A stretch of 14,790 bases of DNA. It comes from DATDGX01 sp036521875. GTDB lineage: Bacteria > Desulfobacterota > Binatia > Binatales > Binataceae. The stretch covers positions 1 through 14,790 of the forward strand of contig DATDGX010000001.1 of NCBI GenBank assembly GCA_036521875.1. Direction: 5' to 3'. The notes under the pieces were generated by a model that made no database searches, had not been told where the DNA came from, and saw only the letters and a list, made by a program, of their open reading frames with translations. Shown piece by piece: positions 14,481 through 14,790 of this stretch. Position 1 is the stretch's first letter. Each line of letters starts with the position of its first letter. The translations under genes and the position numbers were made by a program.

Positions 14481-14790
14481 TCACTCCAGGTCGGCGTCGA
14501 TTAGAGCCTTGATGACCGGCAACGGGATCATCGGCGCGGCGCCCAACCCGTCGCCCTGATGAACGGAGCACCACAGCACAATTTCCTCGCGGCCGCCCGC
14601 CGCCCGAATCATATCGCTCCCGAGCGCGCCGTGGATGAGGTACATCCCGACGCGCCGGGTTAAACCGCGCGCCGAAGATGCCCATCGCACGGCGGTGGAA
14701 AATTTGACGGTCCTGCCTGCCACCGTGGCGAGCATACGTTCGTGCAGCGCCAGATTCGATTCGAGCTTTCCAATGTCATGCATGATTGCC
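14481..14790 (-). CDS. HD-domain protein (probable metal-dependent phosphohydrolase), N-terminus outside the window
   Basis: The frame enters from the right edge and stops at 14481, giving about 103 residues. It opens with AIMHDIGKLES, the His-Asp pair plus GK typical of HD/HDIG phosphohydrolases. Near its middle YLIHGALGSDMIRAAGG resembles the helix that follows in HD proteins (HP-x-GA-x-LL-x-AGG), and WCSVHQGDG is the position of the later metal-binding His. A final Asp lies in ALIDADLE. Met at 14783 is internal to the HD motif and is unlikely to be the true start, since the first conserved His of the domain should lie upstream. Substrate and partners cannot be seen. It lies 118 bp before mutL and is probably a separate unit. 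Confidence 0.65.
   Translation of the reverse strand, partial: AIMHDIGKLESNLALHERMLATVAGRTVKFSTAVRWASSARGLTRRVGMYLIHGALGSDMIRAAGGREEIVLWCSVHQGDGLGAAPMIPLPVIKALIDADLE

Noticed and set aside
1..14790. CRISPR, tRNA, rRNA, insertion sequences, prophage or defence genes
   Set aside because: No repeat arrays, transposase-like frames, terminal inverted repeats or RNA genes were seen; all genes are housekeeping or metabolic types.

Overview
The window is a GC-rich bacterial chromosome segment with strong G/C bias at third codon positions. Every supportable gene is on the minus strand, so biological order runs from high to low coordinates. The gene set (MutL with the endonuclease motif, MiaA, AccA, P-protein PheA, HisC, TyrA, Cmk, S1, IHF/HU) is housekeeping and Gram-negative in style. 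A luciferase-like F420-type oxidoreductase and the gene order suggest an uncultured lineage near the old Deltaproteobacteria, for example Binatota. That placement is a low-confidence inference.

Layout in transcription order: (a) 14790-14481, C-terminal part of an HD-domain protein, cut by the window edge. (b) 14362-11508, mutL then miaA, overlapping by ATGA, with a plausible promoter before mutL. (c) 11444-10503, accA, with a TTG start, a good ribosome binding site, and a TACAAT box beside a 17-bp palindrome. (d) 10489-8256, pheA then hisC, overlapping by TTGA and followed by a terminator-like hairpin. (e) 8060-7194, an LLM-class oxidoreductase. (f) 7072-5413, tyrA, a 34-codon frame, and cmk, each overlapping the next by ATGA. 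(g) 5360-2704, rpsA, an ihfB-like gene, and a HIT-family gene that begins inside ihfB. (h) 2651-1, a MoxR-like AAA+ ATPase followed by a von Willebrand factor A protein that runs off the left edge.

Regions d-g follow the known aromatic 'supraoperon' order pheA-hisC-tyrA-aroA-cmk-rpsA-ihfB. Phenylalanine and tyrosine branch enzymes are thus linked to CMP kinase, ribosomal protein S1 and a nucleoid protein. Two departures stand out: aroA is absent between tyrA and cmk, and the LLM gene sits between hisC and tyrA.

The most distinctive structure is a diverged 101-bp tandem duplication at the tyrA/cmk joint. Three GCTCAA hexamers spaced exactly 101 bp apart mark its boundaries. It produced a small chimeric frame made of the Cmk N-terminus with its P-loop plus a TyrA-derived tail. 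That tail now also carries the AAGGAG ribosome binding site of cmk. I saw no tRNA, rRNA, CRISPR array, insertion sequence or origin. No gene-free stretch exceeds about 200 bp; the longest, 8061-8255, is described below.
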